Shown here: positions 1 to 7,298 of the stretch, piece after piece
Position numbering within the stretch: position 1 is the stretch's first letter
Layout: each line of letters begins with the position of its first letter
NCBI RefSeq assembly: GCF_947581735.1
Contig: NZ_CANPVT010000019.1
Coordinates: 1-48,063, forward strand
DNA: 48,063 nucleotides
Source of the DNA: Candidatus Palauibacter soopunensis
Lineage (GTDB): Bacteria; Gemmatimonadota; Gemmatimonadetes; Palauibacterales; Palauibacteraceae
Direction of reading: 5' to 3'
Notes under the pieces: generated by a model
Database searches by the model: none
What the model saw: only the letters and a program-made list of their open reading frames with translations
Told to the model about the DNA's origin: nothing
Translations under genes and position numbers: made by a program

Positions 1-312
1 CCGCTCGGCTGCACGGTCGATCTCGACGCGGCGCCCGCCGGGGCGGACGTGTCGGCCGCGGCGCGCTGGTTCGGCGAGTCGCACTCGCGCGTCGTGCTGA
101 CGTGCCGGCCCGGCGCGGGCGAGCGGATCGCCGCGCACGGCCAGCGTCACGGCGTGCCCGTGGCGCGCGCAGGCACCGTGGACGGGCCGGACAGCCCGTG
201 CCGGCTGACCGGCGCCGGCCATGCGATCGCCCCGCCGGCCGCCGAGTTGGCGCGGATCTACGAGGAGGCGATCCCGCGCCGCATGAGCGAGGAGGCGGGA
301 ATCACGTCATGA
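1..312 (+). CDS. purL: Phosphoribosylformylglycinamidine synthase II (PurL), C-terminal fragment
   Basis: The frame is open from the first base and ends at TGA 310-312, so only about the last 103 residues are present. The motif WFGESHSR followed by VVLTC matches the conserved 'FGES-SR' segment near the end of PurL, the glutamine-dependent FGAM synthase of purine biosynthesis step 4. PurF follows directly with an ATGA overlap (309-312), which strongly supports purine identity, since purL-purF adjacency is common in bacteria. The upstream catalytic and ATP-binding parts lie outside the window, so their integrity cannot be judged. The tail after the motif ends in an IYEEAIPRRM segment typical of a PurL C-terminus. 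Confidence 0.88.
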   Translation, partial: PLGCTVDLDAAPAGADVSAAARWFGESHSRVVLTCRPGAGERIAAHGQRHGVPVARAGTVDGPDSPCRLTGAGHAIAPPAAELARIYEEAIPRRMSEEAGITS

Positions 313-1754
313 GGAGACTCCCGACGAGTGGCGCCCGGGGCGCGGGGCGCGGGGCGTTCGAGCTGGACAAGCCGCGCGAGGAGTGCGGCATCGTGGCGGT
401 CAGCGGCTCGGACGCCGCCGCCGAGCTCGCGTTTCTGTCGATGTACGCGCTCCAGCACCGCGGACAGGAGTCCGCCGGCATCGTCACGGTCGACGGGTCC
501 GGCATGTCGAGGGTCCACAAGGGCATGGGCCTCGTGGCGGACGTCTTCGACGACGACGTGCTCGCCACCCTCGAGGGATCGCTCTCCGTCGGGCACGTCC
601 GCTATTCGACGGCGGGCGGATCCAGCCTCCGCAACGCGCAGCCGCTCCTCGTGCAGTACGAGGACAAGCCGCTCGCGCTCGCGCACAACGGCAACCTCAC
701 GAACGCGAACCAGCTCAAGCGCTCGCTCGCCCGCGACGGTTCGATCTTCCAGACGGATGCGGACTCGGAGGTCATCGTCCACCTCATCGCCCGCTCGCGG
801 CACCGCGACCTGGACGGCAAGATCGACGACGCGCTCTCGCAACTGGTCGGCGCCTTCTCCCTCCTCCTCTGCATCGGCGACACGGTATACGCGACTCGCG
901 ATGCGCGAGGCTTCCGGCCCATGGTGATGGGCAGGCGGGGCGAAGCCGTCGTCTTCGCATCCGAAACGTGCGCGCTCGACATCATCGGGGCCGCCTACGT
1001 GCGCGACGTGGAACCGGGCGAGGTGCTGAAGGTCCGCGACGGCCACGTGGAATCGCTCCGGCCGTTGCCTCCGGCCGAGCCCAGCGCCTGCCTGTTCGAA
1101 CTCGTGTACTTCGCGCGTCCCGATTCGCGCGTGTGGGGGTGCAGCGTGGACGAGGCGAGGCGGGCGTTCGGCCGCCAGCTCGCCCACGAGCACCCGGCGG
1201 AGGCCGATTGCGTGTTCGCGGTGCCCGACTCGTCGAACTCGGCGGCGCTCGGGTACTCGGAGGTCAGCGGCCTCCCGTTCGAACTCGCGCTCATCCGCAA
1301 CCACTACGTGGGACGAACCTTTATCCATCCGACGCAGACGGGGCGCGATTTCAAGGTGAGGGTGAAGTACAACCCCGTGCGCGAACTCGTCGACGGCAAG
1401 CGCATCGTCGTCGTGGACGACTCGCTCGTCCGGGGTACGACGAGCAGCGGCCTCGTCCGGCTCCTCCGGGACTCGGGGGCGCGGGAGGTGCATTTCCGGG
1501 TCGCGTCCCCGCCGGTGCGTTCCCCCTGCTACTACGGCATCGACATGCCGACGAAAGAGGAACTCATCGGCTCCAGCCATACGGTCGAGGAGATCCGGCA
1601 ACACCTGAAGGTCGAATCGCTCGGCTACCTCAGCATGGAGGGCATGCGCGACGCGGTCACGGATCACGGTCCCTTCTGCGACGCCTGTTGGACCGGCAAC
1701 TACGCCGCGCCGCTCGTCGACATGGAACGATCGCAGGCGTTGCAGACGGTCTGA
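309..1754 (+). CDS. purF: Amidophosphoribosyltransferase (PurF), Fe-S type
   Basis: This enzyme catalyses the first committed step of purine synthesis, PRPP plus glutamine to 5-phosphoribosylamine. The 481-residue product starts at ATG 309, inside the purL stop (ATGA). A propeptide of about 25 residues precedes the nucleophile in EECGIVAV (Cys26), which should be exposed by self-cleavage. The glutaminase domain has YALQHRGQES, GHVRYST and LAHNGNL. The PRPP loop VVVDDSLVRGTTS lies near residues 366-380. Cys261 (SACLFE), Cys407 (SPCYYG), Cys457 and Cys460 (CDAC) match the four [4Fe-4S] ligands of the Bacillus-type enzyme, so this is the cluster-bearing, probably oxygen-sensitive form. It is coupled downstream to a 5'-nucleotidase by another ATGA overlap. 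Confidence 0.97.
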   Translation: MRRLPTSGARGAGRGAFELDKPREECGIVAVSGSDAAAELAFLSMYALQHRGQESAGIVTVDGSGMSRVHKGMGLVADVFDDDVLATLEGSLSVGHVRYSTAGGSSLRNAQPLLVQYEDKPLALAHNGNLTNANQLKRSLARDGSIFQTDADSEVIVHLIARSRHRDLDGKIDDALSQLVGAFSLLLCIGDTVYATRDARGFRPMVMGRRGEAVVFASETCALDIIGAAYVRDVEPGEVLKVRDGHVESLRPLPPAEPSACLFELVYFARPDSRVWGCSVDEARRAFGRQLAHEHPAEADCVFAVPDSSNSAALGYSEVSGLPFELALIRNHYVGRTFIHPTQTGRDFKVRVKYNPVRELVDGKRIVVVDDSLVRGTTSSGLVRLLRDSGAREVHFRVASPPVRSPCYYGIDMPTKEELIGSSHTVEEIRQHLKVESLGYLSMEGMRDAVTDHGPFCDACWTGNYAAPLVDMERSQALQTV

Positions 1755-3334
1755 TGCCGCGCCATCCCGCCGCCCGTTCCAGGTCTGCCCTCGCGGCCCT
1801 TCTCTGCGCGGGCATCGCGGCTGTCGCGGCGTGCGCTCCCGCGGACCCGACGGCGTGCGCGCTGATCTTCTCCACGAACGACGCGCACGGACGGCTGCTG
1901 CCCGCCGCGCAGAGCTGGTCGGACGGACGCCCGGTCGGCGGATCCGCCGCGCTCGCCGCCTACGTCTCGCGGGAGCGCTCCGCGACGCCCGAGTGTCCCC
2001 TCTTCGTCGTCTCCGGCGGCGACATCATGCAGGGCACGCCGATCTCGAACTTCACGGATGGGCGCTCGATGATCGAGGCGATGAACGGGATCGGCTACGA
2101 TGCCGTCTCGATCGGGAACCACGAGTTCGACTGGGGCGTCGACGTCCTCATGGAGCGCGTGGCCGATGCGGACTTCGCCATGCTCGGCGCGAACATCTAC
2201 CTCAAGGACACCGACCGGCACCCCGAGTGGGTCCGGCCCTGGACGATCGTCGAGAGGGACGGCGTGCGGGTCGGCTTCATCGGCGCGACGACGACGTCCA
2301 CGCCGGTCGTCGCCCGGCCCTCCCTCGTCGCGGACTTCGACTTCCGGCCGATCTCGGATGCGCTCGACCGCTACATCCCGGAGGTGCGGGCCGCCGGCGT
2401 GGACTTCGTGGTCGCGGTCATGCACGAAGGCGCCTTCTGCGACATCGGTGCGGAGGATGAGCCGGGGGGCGCGTGCCGGGGCCCGGCCCTGGACGCACTG
2501 ACCGTGACGACGGAACGCTTCGACTACGCGGTCACGGGACATACGCACTCGCGCGTGGAGACCGAGATTCAGGGCGTTCCCGTCATCCAGTCGTACTCGA
2601 ACACGACGGCGTACGGACTCGGACGCATCGACCGGAGCGTGGAAGGGGCCGTAAGCGCGCAACGCCTCGGCATTCGACAGGCGTGGGCGGACGAGGTCGC
2701 GGCGGACCCGGACGTCGAGCGGCTGGTCGCCGCCTACAGCGCCGAGATCGCGGCCATCGTCGACCGCGTCATCGTGGACCTCCCCGAGGCGCTGTCCGCC
2801 CCGCGGGACGGCGACTTCCCGCTCGGCCGAATCGTGGCGGACGCGCAGCGACAGGCGAGCGGGGCCGATGTCGCCCTCATGAACAACGGCGGCATCCGCC
2901 GGTCCCTCCCGGCCGGACCGATCACCTTCGCCGATCTCTTCGAACTCCAGCCCTTCAACAACATGCTGGTCCGCCACACGATGACCGGCGCGCAGCTTCT
3001 GCGGACGCTCGAGCACTCCGCCCGGGACGGTGACGTCGACCTGCACGCGAGCGGCATCACCGTCCGCTACGACCCGGACGCCCCGCTGGGTGAGCGGATT
3101 CTCGACGTGACGCTCGACGACGGATCGCCGCTCAGGCCGGAGGGCCGTTACGTCGTGACGGCCAACGATTTCATCGCGACCGGGGGCGGTGGCTACACCG
3201 TGTTCGCCGAAGCCGAAGTCATCGACCCCCTGGAAGTCGCGGATCTGGAGGCGCTCGTCGCCTACCTGGAGGCACAACCGCAACCCCTGCCCATCCCGCG
3301 CGCCCCCCGCTGGATCGAATCCCGCACGCCCTAG
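1754..3334 (+). CDS. Lipoprotein 5'-nucleotidase / UshA-family metallophosphatase
   Basis: The 526-residue product starts at ATG 1754, overlapping the purF stop. The N-terminus is a lipoprotein signal with a hydrophobic ALLCAGIAAVAAC stretch and Cys27 as the likely lipidated residue, so it should act outside the cytoplasmic membrane. The metallophosphatase core shows NDAHGR (42-47), GGDIMQG, GNHEFDWG (from 121), a late MHEGA and GHTHSR (from 262). The C-terminal 5'-nucleotidase domain has NNGGIR (from 377), ITFADLFELQPF and TGGGGYTVF. Family members remove phosphate from extracellular nucleotides or sugar nucleotides. The exact substrate cannot be read from sequence. Position behind purL-purF suggests a purine nucleotide salvage role, which is inference. 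A short spacer follows before the efflux genes. Confidence 0.93.
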   Translation: MPRHPAARSRSALAALLCAGIAAVAACAPADPTACALIFSTNDAHGRLLPAAQSWSDGRPVGGSAALAAYVSRERSATPECPLFVVSGGDIMQGTPISNFTDGRSMIEAMNGIGYDAVSIGNHEFDWGVDVLMERVADADFAMLGANIYLKDTDRHPEWVRPWTIVERDGVRVGFIGATTTSTPVVARPSLVADFDFRPISDALDRYIPEVRAAGVDFVVAVMHEGAFCDIGAEDEPGGACRGPALDALTVTTERFDYAVTGHTHSRVETEIQGVPVIQSYSNTTAYGLGRIDRSVEGAVSAQRLGIRQAWADEVAADPDVERLVAAYSAEIAAIVDRVIVDLPEALSAPRDGDFPLGRIVADAQRQASGADVALMNNGGIRRSLPAGPITFADLFELQPFNNMLVRHTMTGAQLLRTLEHSARDGDVDLHASGITVRYDPDAPLGERILDVTLDDGSPLRPEGRYVVTANDFIATGGGGYTVFAEAEVIDPLEVADLEALVAYLEAQPQPLPIPRAPRWIESRTP

Positions 3335-3490
3335 CCCGTTAGCCGTCCGCCATCCCCTCCGACAGGGCGGCGGCGGACGAAACCAAACGCCGGTCGCTCC
3401 GTAGGCCCACCCGTAGGGCCGTCCCCGCTCCGCGGCCGGCTGGGCGGACGGCCGACCTGTTTCAATCCCGGCGGAGGAGCGCGGGTTCGC

Positions 3491-4585
3491 ATGAAGCGAG
3501 GCACGAAGATACTGGCCTCCACAGTCCTGATCGGCGGGCTGGGAGCGACGGCGTTCGCGGTGTCGAGCGCCGGCGGCAGCGAAGATGGCGAGACCGGCAC
3601 CGTCGCCGTGGAGCGCGGCGAGATCGTGGACCGGGCGCTCGCCGTGGGACGCATCGAGCCGTTGGTCGAAGTGAGCGTGAAGTCGCAACTAGCGGGCGTC
3701 GTGCGGCAGATGTTCAAGGAGCCCGGCGAGTACGTCCAGCGCGGCCAGCCCCTCCTCGAGGTCCAGCCCAACCCCACGCCGATCGAACTCGTGGAGGCGC
3801 GGCGCAACGTGGAACTGCGGGAGATCGAACTCCAGCAGCTCGAGCGGCAGCGCGACCGGCTCACCGCGCTGCGCGGCCGCGGATTCGTGTCCGAGGAGGA
3901 ATACGAGACCGTGGCCCGCCAGCATGACGAGGCTGCGCTCCAGGTCCAGATCGCGACCGAGCGGCTGGCCCTCCTCTCCGAGGGCCGCGTGACGATCGGC
4001 GACGAGGCCGTCGAGACAGTCATCACCTCCCCGATCCAGGGGTTCATCCTCGAGAAGATGGTGGAAATCGGGGATCCCGTCGTCCCGCTGACGACGTTCC
4101 AGGAAGGGACCGCCCTCATGACGATGGCGGAGATGGACGAACTGCTCTTCCGCGGCACGGTGGACGAGATCGACGTGGGGCGGCTGACCGAGGGCATGCC
4201 GGTGGAGATCACGATCGGTGCGCTCCCGGACGCGCGCATCGAAGGACGACTGTCGAAGATCTCGCTCAAGGGCCGCGACGAGGAAAACGCCACCCTCTTC
4301 CCGGTCGAGATCGCGGTGCTTCCGCTGGACGGCGCGGCGCTGCGGGCGGGTTATTCCGCCAACGCGCACGTGATCATCGAGCGCCGTTCGGACGTGCTCG
4401 TCATCCCCGAGCGCCTGGTCCGGTTCGAGGACGAGCGCACGCTCGTCACGGTCCGGCTGGGACCCGAGGAGACGGAGGAACGCGAGATCCGCACCGGGCT
4501 GAGCGACGGGATCAGCGTCGAGGTGCTGGACGGCCTGGCGGAGGGCGAGCGCGTGCTGGAGCCCCCGCGGCGCGAGATCACCTAG
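3491..4585 (+). CDS. HlyD/MacA-type periplasmic adaptor of an efflux ABC system
   Basis: The 364-residue product starts at ATG 3491 behind a GGAGGAG box. It has a single N-terminal hydrophobic anchor (KILASTVLIGGLGATAFAV). A biotinyl-lipoyl-like half motif follows (VGRIEPLVEVSVKSQLAGVV, then VQRGQPLLEV). Next comes a charged coiled-coil hairpin of about residues 95-165 rich in Leu, Glu and Arg. The second half motif TSPIQGFI with VEIGDPV follows, then a beta-barrel domain and a membrane-proximal domain ending in a GLSDGISVEVLDGLAEGE segment. This order is the MacA/membrane fusion protein layout. Two MacB-like permeases follow at short distance, so it should form their periplasmic conduit. No outer-membrane TolC partner is in the window. 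Confidence 0.93.
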   Translation: MKRGTKILASTVLIGGLGATAFAVSSAGGSEDGETGTVAVERGEIVDRALAVGRIEPLVEVSVKSQLAGVVRQMFKEPGEYVQRGQPLLEVQPNPTPIELVEARRNVELREIELQQLERQRDRLTALRGRGFVSEEEYETVARQHDEAALQVQIATERLALLSEGRVTIGDEAVETVITSPIQGFILEKMVEIGDPVVPLTTFQEGTALMTMAEMDELLFRGTVDEIDVGRLTEGMPVEITIGALPDARIEGRLSKISLKGRDEENATLFPVEIAVLPLDGAALRAGYSANAHVIIERRSDVLVIPERLVRFEDERTLVTVRLGPEETEEREIRTGLSDGISVEVLDGLAEGERVLEPPRREIT

Positions 4586-4630
4586 TGCACGACGTCAGCC
4601 GCCGGTGACGGTGCGCGAGGCCGGCGCCCG

Positions 4631-5863
4631 GTGAGGTTGCTCGACGCTGCGCGGCAGTTGTGGGCCGATCTCTCGGCCCAGCGCGTCAGGACCACGCTCA
4701 CAGTGCTCGGCATCACCTGGGGCACCGTAGCGGTCGTCGTGCTGCTCGCCTTCTCCGTCGGGCTCGAACGGCAGACGATCAAACGGTTCCACGGACTCGG
4801 CGACCGGATCGTCATCCTCTTCGGCGGACGCACGACGATGCCTCACGCGGGGTTCAGGGAGGGGCGGTCGATCCGGCTGCGAGAGGCGGACGCGGAGATG
4901 CTCGCCCGGCGGATCCCCGACATCACGATGATCAGCCCGGAGTACTCGACGCGGGCGGCGCCGGTCCGCTACGGCCGCAACGGCGTGAACCCGAACATCA
5001 CCGGGATCTACCCCATCTACGGCGAGATGCGGAATATCATCCCCCTCCCCGGCGGCCGCTTCATCAACGAGCGCGACCAGCGGGAGCGGCGACGCGTCGT
5101 GTTTCTCGGAGACGAGGTCGCCCGCGTCCTGTTCGGGGACGCCGACCCCGTCGGCGAGCAGGTCCGGATCGGAGATTCGCCCTTCACCGTGATCGGCGTG
5201 CTCCAGCCCAAGGTTCAGAACTCGTCCTACAACTCGAGGGACGAGGACCGCGTGTTCATCCCGGCCGGCACGCACGCGGCCCTGTTCGGCTCGCGCTTCG
5301 TCTCCAACCTCGTCTACCGGACCGCGGACGCGTCGCGGACGGAGGACGTGGAGGCGCGGGTCTACGAGGTCCTTGGAGCGAAGTACCGCTTCAACCCCGC
5401 GGACGACGATGCGCTGGCCGTATGGGACACGGCCGAGTGGGAACGGATGTTCGGGTTCCTCTTCCTCGGGTTCAAGATCTTCTTCGCGATCGTCGGCAGC
5501 TTCACGCTCAGCGTGGGCGGGATCGGGGTCGCGAACATCATGTACATCGTGGTGCGCGAGCGGACGAACGAGATCGGGATCAAGCGCTCGCTCGGCGCCA
5601 CCCGGCGATCCATCCTGTGGCAGTTCCTCACCGAGAGCATGCTCATCGTCGTCGTGGGCGCGGCGCTCGGCGTCGTCGTCTCCCTCGGAGTCGTGAAGGT
5701 CATGTCGCTGGTCCCGATGCAGGAGTTCGTCGGGACGCCGACAATCTCGCTGCAGGTGGCCGGGGTGACCCTTGCGCTCCTCGCGTTCATCGCGATGCTG
5801 GCCGGGTTCTTCCCCGCCCGCCGCGCGGCGGCGCTCGACCCCGTCGAATGTCTCCGGGACTGA
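4631..5863 (+). CDS. MacB/FtsX-family ABC transporter permease, copy 1
   Basis: The 410-residue product starts at GTG 4631. Layout is the MacB membrane half: an N-terminal helix (TVLGITWGTVAVVVLLAFSV), a large periplasmic MacB_PCD-type domain of about 230 residues, then three C-terminal helices. These carry the FtsX-family segments ANIMYIVVRERTNEIG and IKRSLGAT-RR, and the protein closes with FFPARRAAALDPVECLRD. The periplasmic part contains the family's IGDSPFTVIGVL motif. There is no Walker A or ABC signature, so unlike E. coli MacB the ATPase is a separate protein. It is followed after 3 bases by a paralogue, and the two probably form a heterodimer. Cargo is unknown; MacB-type systems extrude peptides, lipoproteins or macrolides. 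Confidence 0.93.
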   Translation: MRLLDAARQLWADLSAQRVRTTLTVLGITWGTVAVVVLLAFSVGLERQTIKRFHGLGDRIVILFGGRTTMPHAGFREGRSIRLREADAEMLARRIPDITMISPEYSTRAAPVRYGRNGVNPNITGIYPIYGEMRNIIPLPGGRFINERDQRERRRVVFLGDEVARVLFGDADPVGEQVRIGDSPFTVIGVLQPKVQNSSYNSRDEDRVFIPAGTHAALFGSRFVSNLVYRTADASRTEDVEARVYEVLGAKYRFNPADDDALAVWDTAEWERMFGFLFLGFKIFFAIVGSFTLSVGGIGVANIMYIVVRERTNEIGIKRSLGATRRSILWQFLTESMLIVVVGAALGVVVSLGVVKVMSLVPMQEFVGTPTISLQVAGVTLALLAFIAMLAGFFPARRAAALDPVECLRD

Positions 5864-5866
5864 CCC

Positions 5867-7111
5867 ATGTGGAAGATCCTCCTCGAAGAGTTCCTCGGCG
5901 ACCTGCGGGCCCAGAAGACGCGCGCTTTCCTCACGATCTTCGCCGTGGTGTGGGGGACGATCTCGATCGTCCTCCTGCTCGCCTTCGGGCAGGGGCTTCG
6001 AAACCAGTTCTCCGTGGGGCTGCTCAACGCCGGCGAACGCATCTTCATGGTCTACGGCGGCCAGACGAGCATGGAGCACGAGGGGCTGTCGAAGGGACGG
6101 CGGATCCGGCTGCGGGAGGAAGATCTCGACCTGCTGTTGCGCGCGGTGCCGGAGTTCGAGATGGGCAGTCCCTCCTACGGCCGGGGCCGGACGCACCTGA
6201 AGGTGGAGGAGAGCCAGACGACGACGTACATGGAGGGCGTGAACCCGGTCTTCTCCGAGTTGCGGCGCATGTTCCCCGCCCCCGGCGGCCGGTTCATCAA
6301 CCAGCGCGACATCGACGAGAAGCGGCGCGTGCTCTTCCTCGGAGACGGGATCGCCGGACGCCTGTTCGGCGACGCGCCGCCGGTGGGGCGCACGGTGACG
6401 CTGGACGGGCTTCCGTTCCGCGTCATCGGCGTGATGGAGTCGAAGTTCCAGGACTCGAGCAACAACGGACCGGACGAGGACCGCGCCGTGATCCCGGCCT
6501 CCACGTTCCGGAGCATCTACGGCCAGGAGTTCGTGAACCACCTGCTCCTGCGGCCTCGCGACGTGAAGGACGCGGCGGTGGCCAAGCGGGAGTTGTACCG
6601 GGTGCTCGGCGGCCGCTACCGGTTCGCCGCGGCGGACGAGCGGGCGCTCGCGATCTGGGACTTCATCGAGGATGAGAAGATCGTGGGCCAGATCGGGCTC
6701 GGGATTCAGATTTTCCTCGGACTGGTGGGCGCGTTCACCCTGATCGTGGCCGGAGTCGGAGTCGCGAACATCATGTACGTCGTGGTGCGGGAACGGACGC
6801 GGGAGATCGGCGTCAAGCTCGCCGTCGGCGCGCGGAAACGGCACATCGTGAGCCAGTTCCTCTTCGAAGCGATCCTCATCGCCGTCGGCGGGGGTCTCGC
6901 GGGGCTCGGCATCGCCGCGCTCCTCGTGACGGGCATCGACGCGCTGCCGATCGATGATCCCGCGCTGCAATACATCGTGAATCCGAAGCTCTCCGCCCCC
7001 ATCGCCGCTGTGTGCGCGGGGATCCTCATGGCGATCGGCCTGGTGGCCGGCATCCTCCCGGCCCGCAGGGCCGCCCGCCTCGACCCGGTGGAGTCGCTGA
7101 GGTACGAATAG
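5867..7111 (+). CDS. MacB/FtsX-family ABC transporter permease, copy 2
   Basis: The 414-residue product starts at ATG 5867, three bases after the stop of copy 1. It has the same four-helix plan: N-terminal FLTIFAVVWGTISIVLLLAF, a large periplasmic domain with LDGLPFRVIGVM, the C-terminal FtsX core ANIMYVVVRERTREIGVK and a final ILPARRAARLDPVESLRYE. The aligned landmarks (PGGRFIN, KRRVLFLGD, SKFQDSSNN) show a tandem duplication followed by divergence. No ATPase motif is present. Gene order adaptor-permease-permease with tight spacing implies one transcript and one transporter. The cytosolic ATPase must be supplied from outside the window. Confidence 0.93.
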   Translation: MWKILLEEFLGDLRAQKTRAFLTIFAVVWGTISIVLLLAFGQGLRNQFSVGLLNAGERIFMVYGGQTSMEHEGLSKGRRIRLREEDLDLLLRAVPEFEMGSPSYGRGRTHLKVEESQTTTYMEGVNPVFSELRRMFPAPGGRFINQRDIDEKRRVLFLGDGIAGRLFGDAPPVGRTVTLDGLPFRVIGVMESKFQDSSNNGPDEDRAVIPASTFRSIYGQEFVNHLLLRPRDVKDAAVAKRELYRVLGGRYRFAAADERALAIWDFIEDEKIVGQIGLGIQIFLGLVGAFTLIVAGVGVANIMYVVVRERTREIGVKLAVGARKRHIVSQFLFEAILIAVGGGLAGLGIAALLVTGIDALPIDDPALQYIVNPKLSAPIAAVCAGILMAIGLVAGILPARRAARLDPVESLRYE

Positions 7112-7285
7112 ACGCCCGTTTTTCCGTTTGCGAACCGTTACGCGGAAGCCCGGTCGTGGTTACATTTGTTCGCAACGCTTCGGAGGGTCGCGGGAGTACC
7201 CTTCGGCAGCGATGTGTCCGGCGCTCGCGCCTCAGCCACGAGTCATGCAAAGCACCGATAAACCGCATGCAACGCACCCATGAAT

Positions 7286-7292
7286 CGGAGGA
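7286..7292 (+). promoter_or_regulatory. Ribosome binding site of the TonB receptor gene
   Basis: A CGGAGGA box lies six to seven bases before ATG 7299. It fixes the start of the receptor at the codon that opens a signal peptide. The 187-base spacer upstream should carry the promoter. I see no convincing -35/-10 pair or operator in it. Confidence 0.7.
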
Positions 7293-7298
7293 TAGCAG

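Noticed and set aside
3345-3378. GTCCGCC and GGCGGAC stem after the nucleotidase gene
   Set aside because: Only seven pairs around a 20-base loop and no T-tract. I do not call it a terminator.
4595-6970. Long open frame of about 790 codons on the minus strand over the two permease genes
   Set aside because: It is rich in Arg, His, Asp and Glu, has no family motif, and lies exactly antisense to two clear permeases. High-GC codon bias produces such frames.
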